In this document: piece after piece, positions 8,270 through 16,897 of the stretch
Layout: the number at the start of each line of letters is the position of its first letter
Position numbering within the stretch: position 1 is the stretch's first letter
The notes under the pieces: generated by a model
What the model was told of the DNA's origin: nothing
Seen by the model: the letters and a program-made list of their open reading frames with translations, nothing else
Databases searched by the model: none
Program-made: the position numbers and the translations under genes
Origin: Halothiobacillus neapolitanus
Lineage (GTDB): Bacteria; Pseudomonadota; Gammaproteobacteria; Halothiobacillales; Halothiobacillaceae
Length of the DNA: 38,231 nt
Direction: 5' to 3'
Assembly (NCBI GenBank): GCA_020722165.1
Contig: DYLI01000002.1
Location: 2,591-40,821, forward strand

Positions 8270-9706
8270 ATGCAACAGCGTATGCGGGCGGCGGCTTTAG
8301 TGGTTGCGGGTGCGACCTTGGGTTTTGGTTTGACCTTTGGTGTGGGCGTGTTTGCGCAGAAGGAAGCGGCATCTGAGAGCGCAACAAACGAAGCGCTTCC
8401 GCTGGATGAGCTACGCACCTTTACCGAGGTGTACGGGCGCATCAAGGATGATTATGTCGAGACCACGGAAGATAAAAAACTGCTGACTCAGGCGATTCGA
8501 GGCATGTTGAGCGGCCTCGATCCTCACTCCTCTTATCTTGATCCGGAGGAATTTAAGGAGTTGCGCGCAGGAACCACCGGCACCTTTGGCGGTCTGGGAA
8601 TTGAAGTCGGCATGGAAGATGGCTTCGTCAAGGTGATTGCGCCGATTGACGATACGCCTGCTCAACGCGCCGGGCTGAAAAGCGGCGACTTGATTATCAA
8701 GCTGGACGAAAAACCCGTGCAGGGCATGAGCATTAACGATGCAGTCAAAGTCATGCGCGGTGAACCGGGTACCAAGATCAAGCTGACTGTGGCGCGTAAG
8801 GGTGTCAACAAGCCGTTGGAGTTTGTGCTGGAGCGCGCGATTATCCGCACGCAAAGCGTGAAGAGCCGTATGCTGGCGCCGGGCTTTGCCTATGTGCGCA
8901 TCACGCAATTCCAGTCGCAAACCGAACAGCAAATGCTCAAGGCGATTGAGGCATTGAAGGAAGAAGCCGGTGGCAAACTCAAGGGCATGGTGCTGGATTT
9001 GCGCAACAATCCGGGCGGCGTGCTGCAAGGCTCGGTTGGTGTGGCTGATGCCTTCCTCAATGACGGTCTGGTGGTGTACACCGATGGTCGGGTCAAAGAT
9101 TCCAAGATGCGTTACAGCGCGCATAGCGGCGATGTGCTGGACGGCGCGCCGATGGTGGTGCTGGTGAACGGCGGCTCGGCGTCGGCCTCGGAAATTGTCG
9201 CCGGTGCGCTGCAAGATCAGAAGCGCGCCATTATCATGGGCACGAAAACTTTTGGTAAAGGCTCGGTGCAAAGCATTCAGGAGCTGGCGAATGGTGGGGC
9301 GATCAAGCTCACCACGGCGCGTTATTTCACCCCCTCAGGTCGCTCGATTCAGGCCGAGGGCATTGTGCCGGATATCGAACTGCCTGCACTTAAGGTCGAT
9401 CCCATCGAAGACAATGGCCTAGGGGTGAAAGAGTCTGATTTGGCCGGGCATTTGGATAACCCGAATGGCAAGAATGGCAAAGCGGATGCGCCCAAGCCGA
9501 AGCCTGAACCCGCTCCCAAGGCCGATGATGCGGATGCCAACAAAACTGAAAAAGCAGGGGATCAGCCTGCAAGTAGCCGAGCGGGCGATGCTGTCATGGA
9601 TAAAGATGACAAGCGTTCGCTGGCGCAAAAAGATTACGCTTTGTTTGAGGCGCTGAATATGCTCAAGGGCATGGCGATTGTGAACAAGGCGGCCAGCAAG
9701 CCTTAA
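8270..9706 (+). CDS. ctpA: C-terminal processing protease, S41 family
   Basis: PDZ region; DLRNNPGGVLQ, NGGSASASEIVAGALQD, FGKGSVQ; start at ATG 8270 after gaggaaagg. Confidence 0.92.
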   Translation: MQQRMRAAALVVAGATLGFGLTFGVGVFAQKEAASESATNEALPLDELRTFTEVYGRIKDDYVETTEDKKLLTQAIRGMLSGLDPHSSYLDPEEFKELRAGTTGTFGGLGIEVGMEDGFVKVIAPIDDTPAQRAGLKSGDLIIKLDEKPVQGMSINDAVKVMRGEPGTKIKLTVARKGVNKPLEFVLERAIIRTQSVKSRMLAPGFAYVRITQFQSQTEQQMLKAIEALKEEAGGKLKGMVLDLRNNPGGVLQGSVGVADAFLNDGLVVYTDGRVKDSKMRYSAHSGDVLDGAPMVVLVNGGSASASEIVAGALQDQKRAIIMGTKTFGKGSVQSIQELANGGAIKLTTARYFTPSGRSIQAEGIVPDIELPALKVDPIEDNGLGVKESDLAGHLDNPNGKNGKADAPKPKPEPAPKADDADANKTEKAGDQPASSRAGDAVMDKDDKRSLAQKDYALFEALNMLKGMAIVNKAASKP

Positions 9707-9713
9707 ATCCCCC

Positions 9714-9738
9714 AAACGCTGCCATGTGCAGCGTTTTT
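9714..9738 (+). terminator. Intrinsic terminator after ctpA
   Basis: AAACGCTGC-catgt-GCAGCGTTTTT. Confidence 0.75.
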
Positions 9739-9755
9739 GTTATCAGGAGAGACTT

Positions 9756-10304
9756 ATGCCGCGTGTACTCATTCCTTTGGCTCCGGGCTTTGAAGAGCTG
9801 GAGGCGGTTTCACTAAGCAATATCTTGCGTCGTGCAGGGATTGAAGTGGTTATGGCAGGACTGCATCCCGGCTCGGTGTGCGCTAGTCGCGGCATGGTGA
9901 TTGTGCCCGATACCACTCTGGAGCAGGTCATGCACGAAGACTTCGACTTGGTGGTGCTGCCCGGCGGTCTGCCGGGTGCGGATAACCTGCGCGATGACCC
10001 GCGCATCATTCATTTGCTGCAACGCACGCATGAAGAGGGACGGCTGGTGGGTGCAATCTGCGCCGCGCCCAAGGTGTTGGCGCAGGCTGGATTATTGGCC
10101 GGGCATCGTGTGACGTATTACCCCGGTGCGTTGAGTGATGAGGCGCTGGCGGGCGCAACGGCGAGCCAGTCAGCGGTCGAGATGGATGATCGGGTGTTGA
10201 CCTCGCGCGGCCCCGGTACGGCGATGGATTTTGCCTTGGCGCTGGTTGAAAAGCTGCTCGGGCGCGCAAAGCGTGATGAGGTGGAGCGCGGTTTGGTGCG
10301 TTAA
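9756..10304 (+). CDS. DJ-1/PfpI family protein (YajL-like)
   Basis: MPRVLIPLAPGFEELEAVSL, LVVLPGGLPGADNL, GAICAAPKVLAQAGLL. Confidence 0.9.
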   Translation: MPRVLIPLAPGFEELEAVSLSNILRRAGIEVVMAGLHPGSVCASRGMVIVPDTTLEQVMHEDFDLVVLPGGLPGADNLRDDPRIIHLLQRTHEEGRLVGAICAAPKVLAQAGLLAGHRVTYYPGALSDEALAGATASQSAVEMDDRVLTSRGPGTAMDFALALVEKLLGRAKRDEVERGLVR

Positions 10305-10323
10305 TCTGCTTATTGTTTGAATG

Positions 10324-10351
10324 AAAAAGCCCCGAAAATAGGGGGCTTTTT
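10324..10351. terminator. Bidirectional terminator between convergent yajL-like and amt genes
   Basis: AAAAAGCCCC-gaaaatag-GGGGCTTTTT. Confidence 0.85.
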
Positions 10352-10357
10352 CATGCC

Positions 10358-11548
10358 TTAGCGTTTGCCAGGCGGCGTGGCGGTGATTTTGTGCAGAGCG
10401 AGATCCGCACCTTCGTATTCCTGCTCTTGGTCAAGACGTAGGCCGACGGTTTTCTTCAACGCGCCGTACACCACAAACCCGGCGATCAGGGCAATGCAAA
10501 TCCCCAGCAGTGTGCCGATAAGCTGGCTCATAAAACTCACCCCGCCCATACCTCCCAGCGCCTGCAAACCAAAAATTCCCGCCGCAATGCCGCCCCATGC
10601 GCCGCATAAGCCATGCAATGGCCAGACACCGAGCACGTCGTCGATTTTCCAGCGGTTTTGGGTGAGGGTGAATAGCCAGACAAACATGCCACCTGCAATC
10701 GCACCAGTGACCAACGCACCCATCGGGTGCATCAGGTCGGAACCGGCGCACACGGCGACCAGCCCCGCCAGCGGCCCGTTATGGATAAAGCCGGGGTCAT
10801 TTTTGCCCACAATCAATGCCGCCAGAATGCCGCCGACCATGGCCATCAGCGAGTTCAAGGCCACCAGGCCGGACACAGCCTCCACTGTTTGCGCCGACAT
10901 GACATTAAAACCGAACCAGCCGACGGTCAGTGTCCATGAACCCAACGCCAGGAAAGGGATGCTTGACGGCGGGTGCGCAGTTATGCCGCCCAGTTTGCCG
11001 TAACGCCCCATGCGTGGGCCAAGCAGAAGTACGGCAGCCAGCGCCACAAAGCCACCGAAGGCGTGAACGACGACTGAACCAGCAAAGTCGTGGAATTTTT
11101 CGCCAAAACTGGCCTCAAGCCAGCTTTGCAGGCCGAAGTGACCATTCCACACCATGCCTTCAAACAACGGGTAAAACAGCGCCACCAGAATGAAGGTCGC
11201 ACCCATTTGTGGATAAAGGCGTGCCCGTTCAGCAATGCCGCCGGAAACAATGGCTGGAATGGCGGCGGCAAAGGTCAGCAGGAAAAAGAACTTGACCAAG
11301 CCATAACCATGATCGACCGACAGCGCCTGCGCACCGCTCCAGAAGTCCACCCCATAGGCCAGCGGGTAACCAATAAAGAAATAGGCAATCGTCGCCACGG
11401 CAAAGTCAGCCATGATTTTGACCAGGGCATTCACCTGGTTCTTTTCGCGCACCGTGCCGACTTCAAGAAAGGCAAAACCAGCGTGCATGGCGAGTACCAT
11501 GGCGGCACCGATTAAAAGGAAAAAGACATCGGTGCCTGTAGGCTGCAT
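10358..11548 (-). CDS. amt: Ammonium transporter (second paralogue)
   Basis: MQPTGTDVFFLLIGAAMVLAMHAGFAFLEVGTVREKNQVNAL, GFAGSVVVHAFGG-like region; start placed at ATG 11548 downstream of a sigma54 element. Confidence 0.92.
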   Translation of the reverse strand: MQPTGTDVFFLLIGAAMVLAMHAGFAFLEVGTVREKNQVNALVKIMADFAVATIAYFFIGYPLAYGVDFWSGAQALSVDHGYGLVKFFFLLTFAAAIPAIVSGGIAERARLYPQMGATFILVALFYPLFEGMVWNGHFGLQSWLEASFGEKFHDFAGSVVVHAFGGFVALAAVLLLGPRMGRYGKLGGITAHPPSSIPFLALGSWTLTVGWFGFNVMSAQTVEAVSGLVALNSLMAMVGGILAALIVGKNDPGFIHNGPLAGLVAVCAGSDLMHPMGALVTGAIAGGMFVWLFTLTQNRWKIDDVLGVWPLHGLCGAWGGIAAGIFGLQALGGMGGVSFMSQLIGTLLGICIALIAGFVVYGALKKTVGLRLDQEQEYEGADLALHKITATPPGKR

Positions 11549-11589
11549 GGCGAAAACTCGGTTGACGGATGTTGTGAGCATCGCACCAG

Positions 11590-11605
11590 TGCAAGGGATA
11601 TGCCA
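11590..11605 (-). promoter_or_regulatory. Sigma54 (-24/-12) promoter for second amt
   Basis: Minus strand TGGCAT-ATCCC-TTGCA; GG and GC at the canonical spacing; about 42 nt upstream of ATG 11548. Confidence 0.75.
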
Positions 11606-11670
11606 ACTTTGAAGAGGCGCTCTGCGGCGCAGCATGGAGCGATTACGCGGGTGAAAGTCGATGCGGCGCA

Positions 11671-11700
11671 CAAAAAAAGCGCCCCAAAGTGGGGCGCTTG
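11671..11700 (-). terminator. Intrinsic terminator downstream of amtB
   Basis: Minus strand AAGCGCCCC-actt t-GGGGCGCTT followed by TTTTT. Confidence 0.8.
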
Positions 11701-11749
11701 CCGCATATTGATGCAGCGCGGTGTTGTTCAGCGCGCTGCAAGGGGAGTC

Positions 11750-13159
11750 TTAGTTGCTGTAAGCCCGCTCACCGTGTGAGCTGGTATCCAGACCTTCGCG
11801 TTCAGCTTCTTCGTTGACACGCAAGCCCATGACCATGTCGATCAGCTTGAACAGGATGAAGCTGACGACGCCCGACCAGATCAGCACGGTGCCCACGCCC
11901 CAGAGTTGGCTGATGACTTGTGCGGTGGGGTTGAATTCGGCCACCGCATTGGCCGCGTAGTCGAATACACCCGAGCCACCGAGAGCGGGGTTGGCGACGA
12001 TACCGGTACCAATCGCACCGACAATACCGCCCAAGCCATGCACGGCGAACACATCCAGCGAGTCATCCACCTTTAAGGCACGCTTGATGAAGCCTACGCC
12101 CCAGAAGGCGACGATACCGACCACCAAGCCGAGCACAATCGCACCCATTGGGCCGGAAAAGCCAGCGGCAGGAGTGACGGCAACCAAGCCGGCGACCGCG
12201 CCGGAAGCCATACCCAACATGCTGGGCTTGCCACGGGTCATCCACTCAGCGGCAGCCCAAGCCAGCATGGCCGCAGCGGGAGCGAGCATGGTATTGAGGA
12301 AGGCCATGGCGGCCGTGCCGTTGGATTCAAGGTTAGAGCCAGCGTTGAAGCCGAACCAGCCCACCCACAGCAAAGATGCACCCACCATAGTCAAAACCAA
12401 GTTGTGCGGCGGCATGGGCTCTTTGCCGAAGCCAATGCGCTTGCCGAGTACCATGGCGCCGACCAGGGCAGCGACACCGGCGTTGATGTGAACGACCGTG
12501 CCGCCTGCAAAGTCGAGCGCGCCTTTAGCAAACAGGAAGCCCGCAGGGTCACCATAGGCAGAGGGGCCGCCCCAGAACCAGACCATGTGCGCCATCGGCA
12601 GGTAGGAAAAGGTGAACCAGAGCACGGAGAACACCAACAGGGCGGAGAACTTCACACGCTCGGCCAGGCCACCGACGATCAACGATACGGTAATCGCAGC
12701 AAAGGTGAGCTGGAAAATGACGAACGATAGTTCAGGAATAACCACGCCAGCGCTGAATGTTTCCACCATCGACGAGGTATTCACCCCAGCAAGGAACATC
12801 TTCGACAAGCCGCCAACGAAGCTGTTCAAATCGCCACCTGCGGTGAAGGCCATGCTGTAGCCATAGACGACCCAAAGAATGGCGACGACAGCCACAATCG
12901 CCATGGTTTGGCTGAGGACGGAAAGGACGTTTTTGCTGCGCACCATGCCACCGTAAAACAGGGCAAGGCCGGGCAGTATCATCATGAACACCAGTGCGGT
13001 GGAAATGAGCATCCATGTGGTGTCACCCTTCTCGGGAGTCGGCGCAACGGCTTGTGTCACCACTTCAACCATGGCGGCGGCTTCTTCCGCGTGGGCGACA
13101 CCGGCGAGCATCAGCGCAGGTAGAGCCAATGGCAGGATCAGGGATTTTAGTTTCATCAT
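11750..13159 (-). CDS. amtB: Ammonium transporter AmtB
   Basis: 469 aa; signal peptide, DTTWMLISTALVFMMILPGLALFYGGMVRSKNVLS, FAGGTVVHINAG; adjacent to glnK. Confidence 0.96.
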   Translation of the reverse strand: MMKLKSLILPLALPALMLAGVAHAEEAAAMVEVVTQAVAPTPEKGDTTWMLISTALVFMMILPGLALFYGGMVRSKNVLSVLSQTMAIVAVVAILWVVYGYSMAFTAGGDLNSFVGGLSKMFLAGVNTSSMVETFSAGVVIPELSFVIFQLTFAAITVSLIVGGLAERVKFSALLVFSVLWFTFSYLPMAHMVWFWGGPSAYGDPAGFLFAKGALDFAGGTVVHINAGVAALVGAMVLGKRIGFGKEPMPPHNLVLTMVGASLLWVGWFGFNAGSNLESNGTAAMAFLNTMLAPAAAMLAWAAAEWMTRGKPSMLGMASGAVAGLVAVTPAAGFSGPMGAIVLGLVVGIVAFWGVGFIKRALKVDDSLDVFAVHGLGGIVGAIGTGIVANPALGGSGVFDYAANAVAEFNPTAQVISQLWGVGTVLIWSGVVSFILFKLIDMVMGLRVNEEAEREGLDTSSHGERAYSN

Positions 13160-13170
13160 GCAATCCTCAC

Positions 13171-13524
<354 letters not shown>

Positions 13525-14310
13525 TTAAAAGGACTTGGAGAAAGTCAGCACGGCCTTGGCATTGGCGACTTCTTTCGGGTTATCGACACCAAAGGTGTAG
13601 GTTGAAGTTTTGGCATCGGTGTCGGTATAGGCCAGTGAGAAGACGCCAAAGCCGACATCTTTGCTTACACCCAGTTTCCAGTCGGTGTAGGACGCGTCCG
13701 AGTTGTTTTTGATGTCTTGATAGCCGACATGCCCGAGGATGCCCCAGCCATCGCCCAAGTCGTAGGTTCCGCTGAGGTCGAGGTAGTAGCTGCCGTTTGT
13801 TTTGCCGCCGTCAGTGGTCGTCCAAGCAAAGATGTAGTCCGAGACAACATAGTTGTATTTCAGAGACAGGGTTTTCCAGCTGATGCCAGCGTAGATTTCT
13901 GTGGTGTCGGGCGTGGTCGCGCCAGCAACATCGTCGCCGGGGTAGTAGTAGGTCAGTACACCCAGGTCATAGCCAAAGTCTTCGGCAAATGTACCTTTGT
14001 ATCCGCCGTAAAAGTCGAGCTCCAGACTGCTATTGTCTTTGAGGTTGCTGTCGTTGACCCAAGCGACATTCGACCCCCACATGCCGAGGTAGAAACCGTT
14101 GTAACCAAAATCCACGCCGCCGGATACGGCGGGCTTGTTTTGGGTTTGTGATACGCCACGGAATACGTAGTCGGTGGCGAGTCCTACGTTGGCGGTCAGG
14201 GTGTAATCAGGGGCTGCGGCGACAGGAGCGTCTGCTGCGAACGCGGGAATGGCGGTAAGGCCAAAGCTCAAAAGCAGGCTGGCGCGGAGAGTATTGATAC
14301 GAAGTTTCAT
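13525..14310 (-). CDS. TorF family putative porin (Gcw_chp type)
   Basis: Signal peptide; YTLTANVGLATDYVFRGVSQTQNKPAVSGGVDFGYNGFYLGMWGSNVAW; C-terminal Phe. Confidence 0.88.
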   Translation of the reverse strand: MKLRINTLRASLLLSFGLTAIPAFAADAPVAAAPDYTLTANVGLATDYVFRGVSQTQNKPAVSGGVDFGYNGFYLGMWGSNVAWVNDSNLKDNSSLELDFYGGYKGTFAEDFGYDLGVLTYYYPGDDVAGATTPDTTEIYAGISWKTLSLKYNYVVSDYIFAWTTTDGGKTNGSYYLDLSGTYDLGDGWGILGHVGYQDIKNNSDASYTDWKLGVSKDVGFGVFSLAYTDTDAKTSTYTFGVDNPKEVANAKAVLTFSKSF

Positions 14311-14383
14311 GGTGCTGTCCTCGTGGATAAAGTGGCTCAATCGTTTAGGCTTGCGCTGATAATGCAGCGTGCGAACCGATTAA

Positions 14384-14399
14384 TGCATGATGAATGCCA
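14384..14399 (-). promoter_or_regulatory. Sigma54 (-24/-12) promoter for torF-glnK-amtB
   Basis: Minus strand TGGCAT-TCATC-ATGCA with GG...GC at the canonical spacing, about 74 nt upstream of torF. Confidence 0.6.
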
Positions 14400-14472
14400 G
14401 ATTAAAAAAACATATATTTATCATATATTTAGACAAATGGCTCGCGGTCTTGAGCGAGGGTTGGGCGGGGCG

Positions 14473-14489
14473 TGCTTTATTTTGGTGCA
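14473..14489. promoter_or_regulatory. Candidate NtrC enhancer site
   Basis: TGCTTTATTTTGGTGCA; right arm matches TGGTGCA perfectly, left arm weaker; about 100-115 nt upstream of the predicted sigma54 start site. Confidence 0.4.
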
Positions 14490-14644
14490 TTGTGTTTGCA
14501 TGGATGAAGCGTAGCGCAACCCGAGGATGAAAGTTCCCCTGGTGATCCCCACCCGGATTGCCATTCGGCCTACAAAGCCAGCGGGCGGAGTGTTCGCAAA
14601 CCATCTGCTAGACTAAGCCGCACTATCGACACGAGGTGGCTGAG

Positions 14645-14914
14645 ATGTTTGATCCGAAAAAGCTGGATGATGTGGTGCGTCGCTTGGGTGAAGGTTTGCC
14701 AGAGGCGCTGAGCGATGTGCGCAGCGATGTGGAGAAAACCGTGCGCTTGGGCGTGCAGCAGGTGCTGTCGAGTATGGATATTGTGACGCGCGAGGATTTT
14801 GATGTGCAGCGTTTGGTGCTGGCGCGCACGCGCGAGCGTCTGGAGGCGCTGGAAAAGCGCGTGGCGGCCTTGGAGGCCGAGCGCGCGCCCAATGTGTTGG
14901 ATGTTGAAGCCTAA
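14645..14914 (+). CDS. ubiK: Ubiquinone biosynthesis accessory factor UbiK (BMFP domain)
   Basis: MFDPKKLDDVVRRLGEGLPEAL...DFDVQRLVLARTRERLEALEKRVAALE. Confidence 0.88.
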   Translation: MFDPKKLDDVVRRLGEGLPEALSDVRSDVEKTVRLGVQQVLSSMDIVTREDFDVQRLVLARTRERLEALEKRVAALEAERAPNVLDVEA

Positions 14915-16390
14915 ATGTCACTGGCTTTAAGTTACGCACGCGCCCAGCTCGGCGTGGACGCGCCCTTGGTCAGCGTGGAAACGCATGTGGCCAATGGTTT
15001 GCCCGCGTTTGCCTTGGTGGGTTTGCCCGAAGCGGCGGTGCGCGAGAGCCGCGAGCGGGTGCGTGCGGCGTTATTGACCTGTGGTTATGAGATGCCGCCG
15101 CGCCGCATTACGGTCAATCTGGCTCCGGCGGACTTACCCAAGGAAGGCGGGCGCTTTGATTTGGCGATTGCGCTGGGTTTGCTGGCGGCCACCGGGCAAA
15201 TCCCACCGCAGCATTTAGCAGGTTACGAGTTTTTGGGCGAGCTTGCCTTAAGTGGTCAACTTCGCCCGATACCGGGGGTATTGCCTGCGGCAGTGCGGGC
15301 GCGTGATGCCGGGCGTGCCCTGATTGTGCCCAGCGAGAATGCCGCCGAAGCAGCGCGAGTGTCGGGCGTGCGCGTTTTTGGTGCAGGGCATTTGCGTGAA
15401 GTGGTGGCGCATTTGCTGGCGGTGGATGTTTTGGGCTTGGCCGAAGCGCCGCTGATTGCGTTGCCGCAGGATGGCTTGGATTTGCGCGATGTACGCGGTC
15501 AGCATCGTGCCAAGCGTGCCCTGGAAATTGCGGCGGCGGGCGGGCACAACCTGCTGATGATTGGTCCGCCGGGTGCGGGTAAAAGCATGTTGGCGCAGCG
15601 TTTTGCCGGACTTTTACCCGGCATGACCGAGGCTGAAGCATTGGAAGCGGCGGCGATTTGGTCGGTCAGTTCACAGGGGTTTAGCGATGCGGCGTGGGGC
15701 GTGCGCCCTTTTCGTGCGCCGCACCATACCGCGTCGGCGGTCGCACTGATCGGCGGGGGCGGGCAACCGCGACCGGGTGAGATTTCGCTTGCCCATCATG
15801 GTGTTTTGTTTCTCGATGAATTGCCGGAATTCGACAAGCGTGCCTTGGAAGTGCTGCGCGAGCCGCTGGAAACCGGGCGGGTGGTGATTTCGCGTGCGGC
15901 AAGGCAGGTGGAATTTCCGGCGGGTTTTCAGTTGATTGCGGCCATGAACCCAAGTCCCAAAGGCGACGATAGCGACCCGGAGGCCGGGCGACGTTATCGT
16001 GCGCGCTTGTCCGGGCCGTTGCTGGATCGGATTGATATTCAGCTCAGCCTGCCCGCTGTGCCCAAGGAATATCTGCGTCAAGACGCACCACAGGATGGCG
16101 AAACGACGGCGATGGTGCGCGCGCGGGTCGAGCATGCAAGGGGCGTGCAAATGGCGCGGGCAGGTTTGCCGAATGCACGCCTGGGTGCGGCGGTTTTGGC
16201 GCGACATGCGCGTCTGGGGACAGCGGAAAATGCGCTGTTGGAGCAAGCGATGGAGCGCCTGAATTTGTCGGCGCGTGGGCGCGATAAAGTGTTGCGCTTA
16301 AGTCGCACCATTGCCGACTTGGCGGGTGTCGAGGTGATTCGTACTGAACATTTGGCCGAGGCCATGGGCTATCGGGAATTGCAGTGGTAG
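14915..16390 (+). CDS. comM: YifB/ComM family Mg-chelatase-like AAA+ ATPase
   Basis: 491 aa; VETHVANGLPAFALVGLPEAAVRESRERVRAAL, GPPGAGKSMLAQR, NPSPKG; start abuts ubiK stop (TAAATG). Confidence 0.95.
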   Translation: MSLALSYARAQLGVDAPLVSVETHVANGLPAFALVGLPEAAVRESRERVRAALLTCGYEMPPRRITVNLAPADLPKEGGRFDLAIALGLLAATGQIPPQHLAGYEFLGELALSGQLRPIPGVLPAAVRARDAGRALIVPSENAAEAARVSGVRVFGAGHLREVVAHLLAVDVLGLAEAPLIALPQDGLDLRDVRGQHRAKRALEIAAAGGHNLLMIGPPGAGKSMLAQRFAGLLPGMTEAEALEAAAIWSVSSQGFSDAAWGVRPFRAPHHTASAVALIGGGGQPRPGEISLAHHGVLFLDELPEFDKRALEVLREPLETGRVVISRAARQVEFPAGFQLIAAMNPSPKGDDSDPEAGRRYRARLSGPLLDRIDIQLSLPAVPKEYLRQDAPQDGETTAMVRARVEHARGVQMARAGLPNARLGAAVLARHARLGTAENALLEQAMERLNLSARGRDKVLRLSRTIADLAGVEVIRTEHLAEAMGYRELQW

Positions 16391-16426
16391 GAGCAAGTGC
16401 CTCATCAAAGCCCCGCTGAAAAGGGT

Positions 16427-16894
16427 TTAATCCCGCAATAAAGCGATCATGCGTTCTGGAATGCTCAGCGCATCAAGCGCATCCAAAATGCTGGTAAATG
16501 TGACATTGGCGGCCATTAGCGTGGCACTTGCCGCGCCTTCGCTCATCATTACGGCTAGGCTCAGGTCAGCTTCAGCCAGCATCAGACGATCATTCCAGCC
16601 GTTGCCAACGGCGCACACTCCGCCTTTTAGTTGGGTGACAAAATCGCGTTTGGCGAGCGATTGCCCGGTGGGTGGCAGCACATGCAGGCTGATGGGTAAG
16701 CCTTCGAGCGCGTCTTTGGCCGTGCCATACGTGTCGCCCGTCACGCAGTGGAGTTGAAGCTGTTGGCTAAGCTTGTGGCAGCGCTCGCTTGCGCCATCGA
16801 CGACCGCTCCGCGCAGGGCGAGTGTGCCGTTGAAGTCAAGCACAAGGTGATGTAGTTCTAGGGGCGCTTGGCCGGGTAATGGAATGGATAACAC
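16427..16894 (-). CDS. Small HAD-superfamily protein related to soluble P-type ATPase-like hydrolases
   Basis: 155 aa; LVLDFNGTLALRG, CVTGDTYGTA, AVGNGWNDRLMLAEADLSLAV. Confidence 0.75.
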   Translation of the reverse strand: MLSIPLPGQAPLELHHLVLDFNGTLALRGAVVDGASERCHKLSQQLQLHCVTGDTYGTAKDALEGLPISLHVLPPTGQSLAKRDFVTQLKGGVCAVGNGWNDRLMLAEADLSLAVMMSEGAASATLMAANVTFTSILDALDALSIPERMIALLRD

Positions 16895-16897
16895 GGC

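Noticed and set aside
8411-9271. 286-aa minus-strand ORF
   Set aside because: Fully antisense to ctpA; His/Gln-rich shadow translation.
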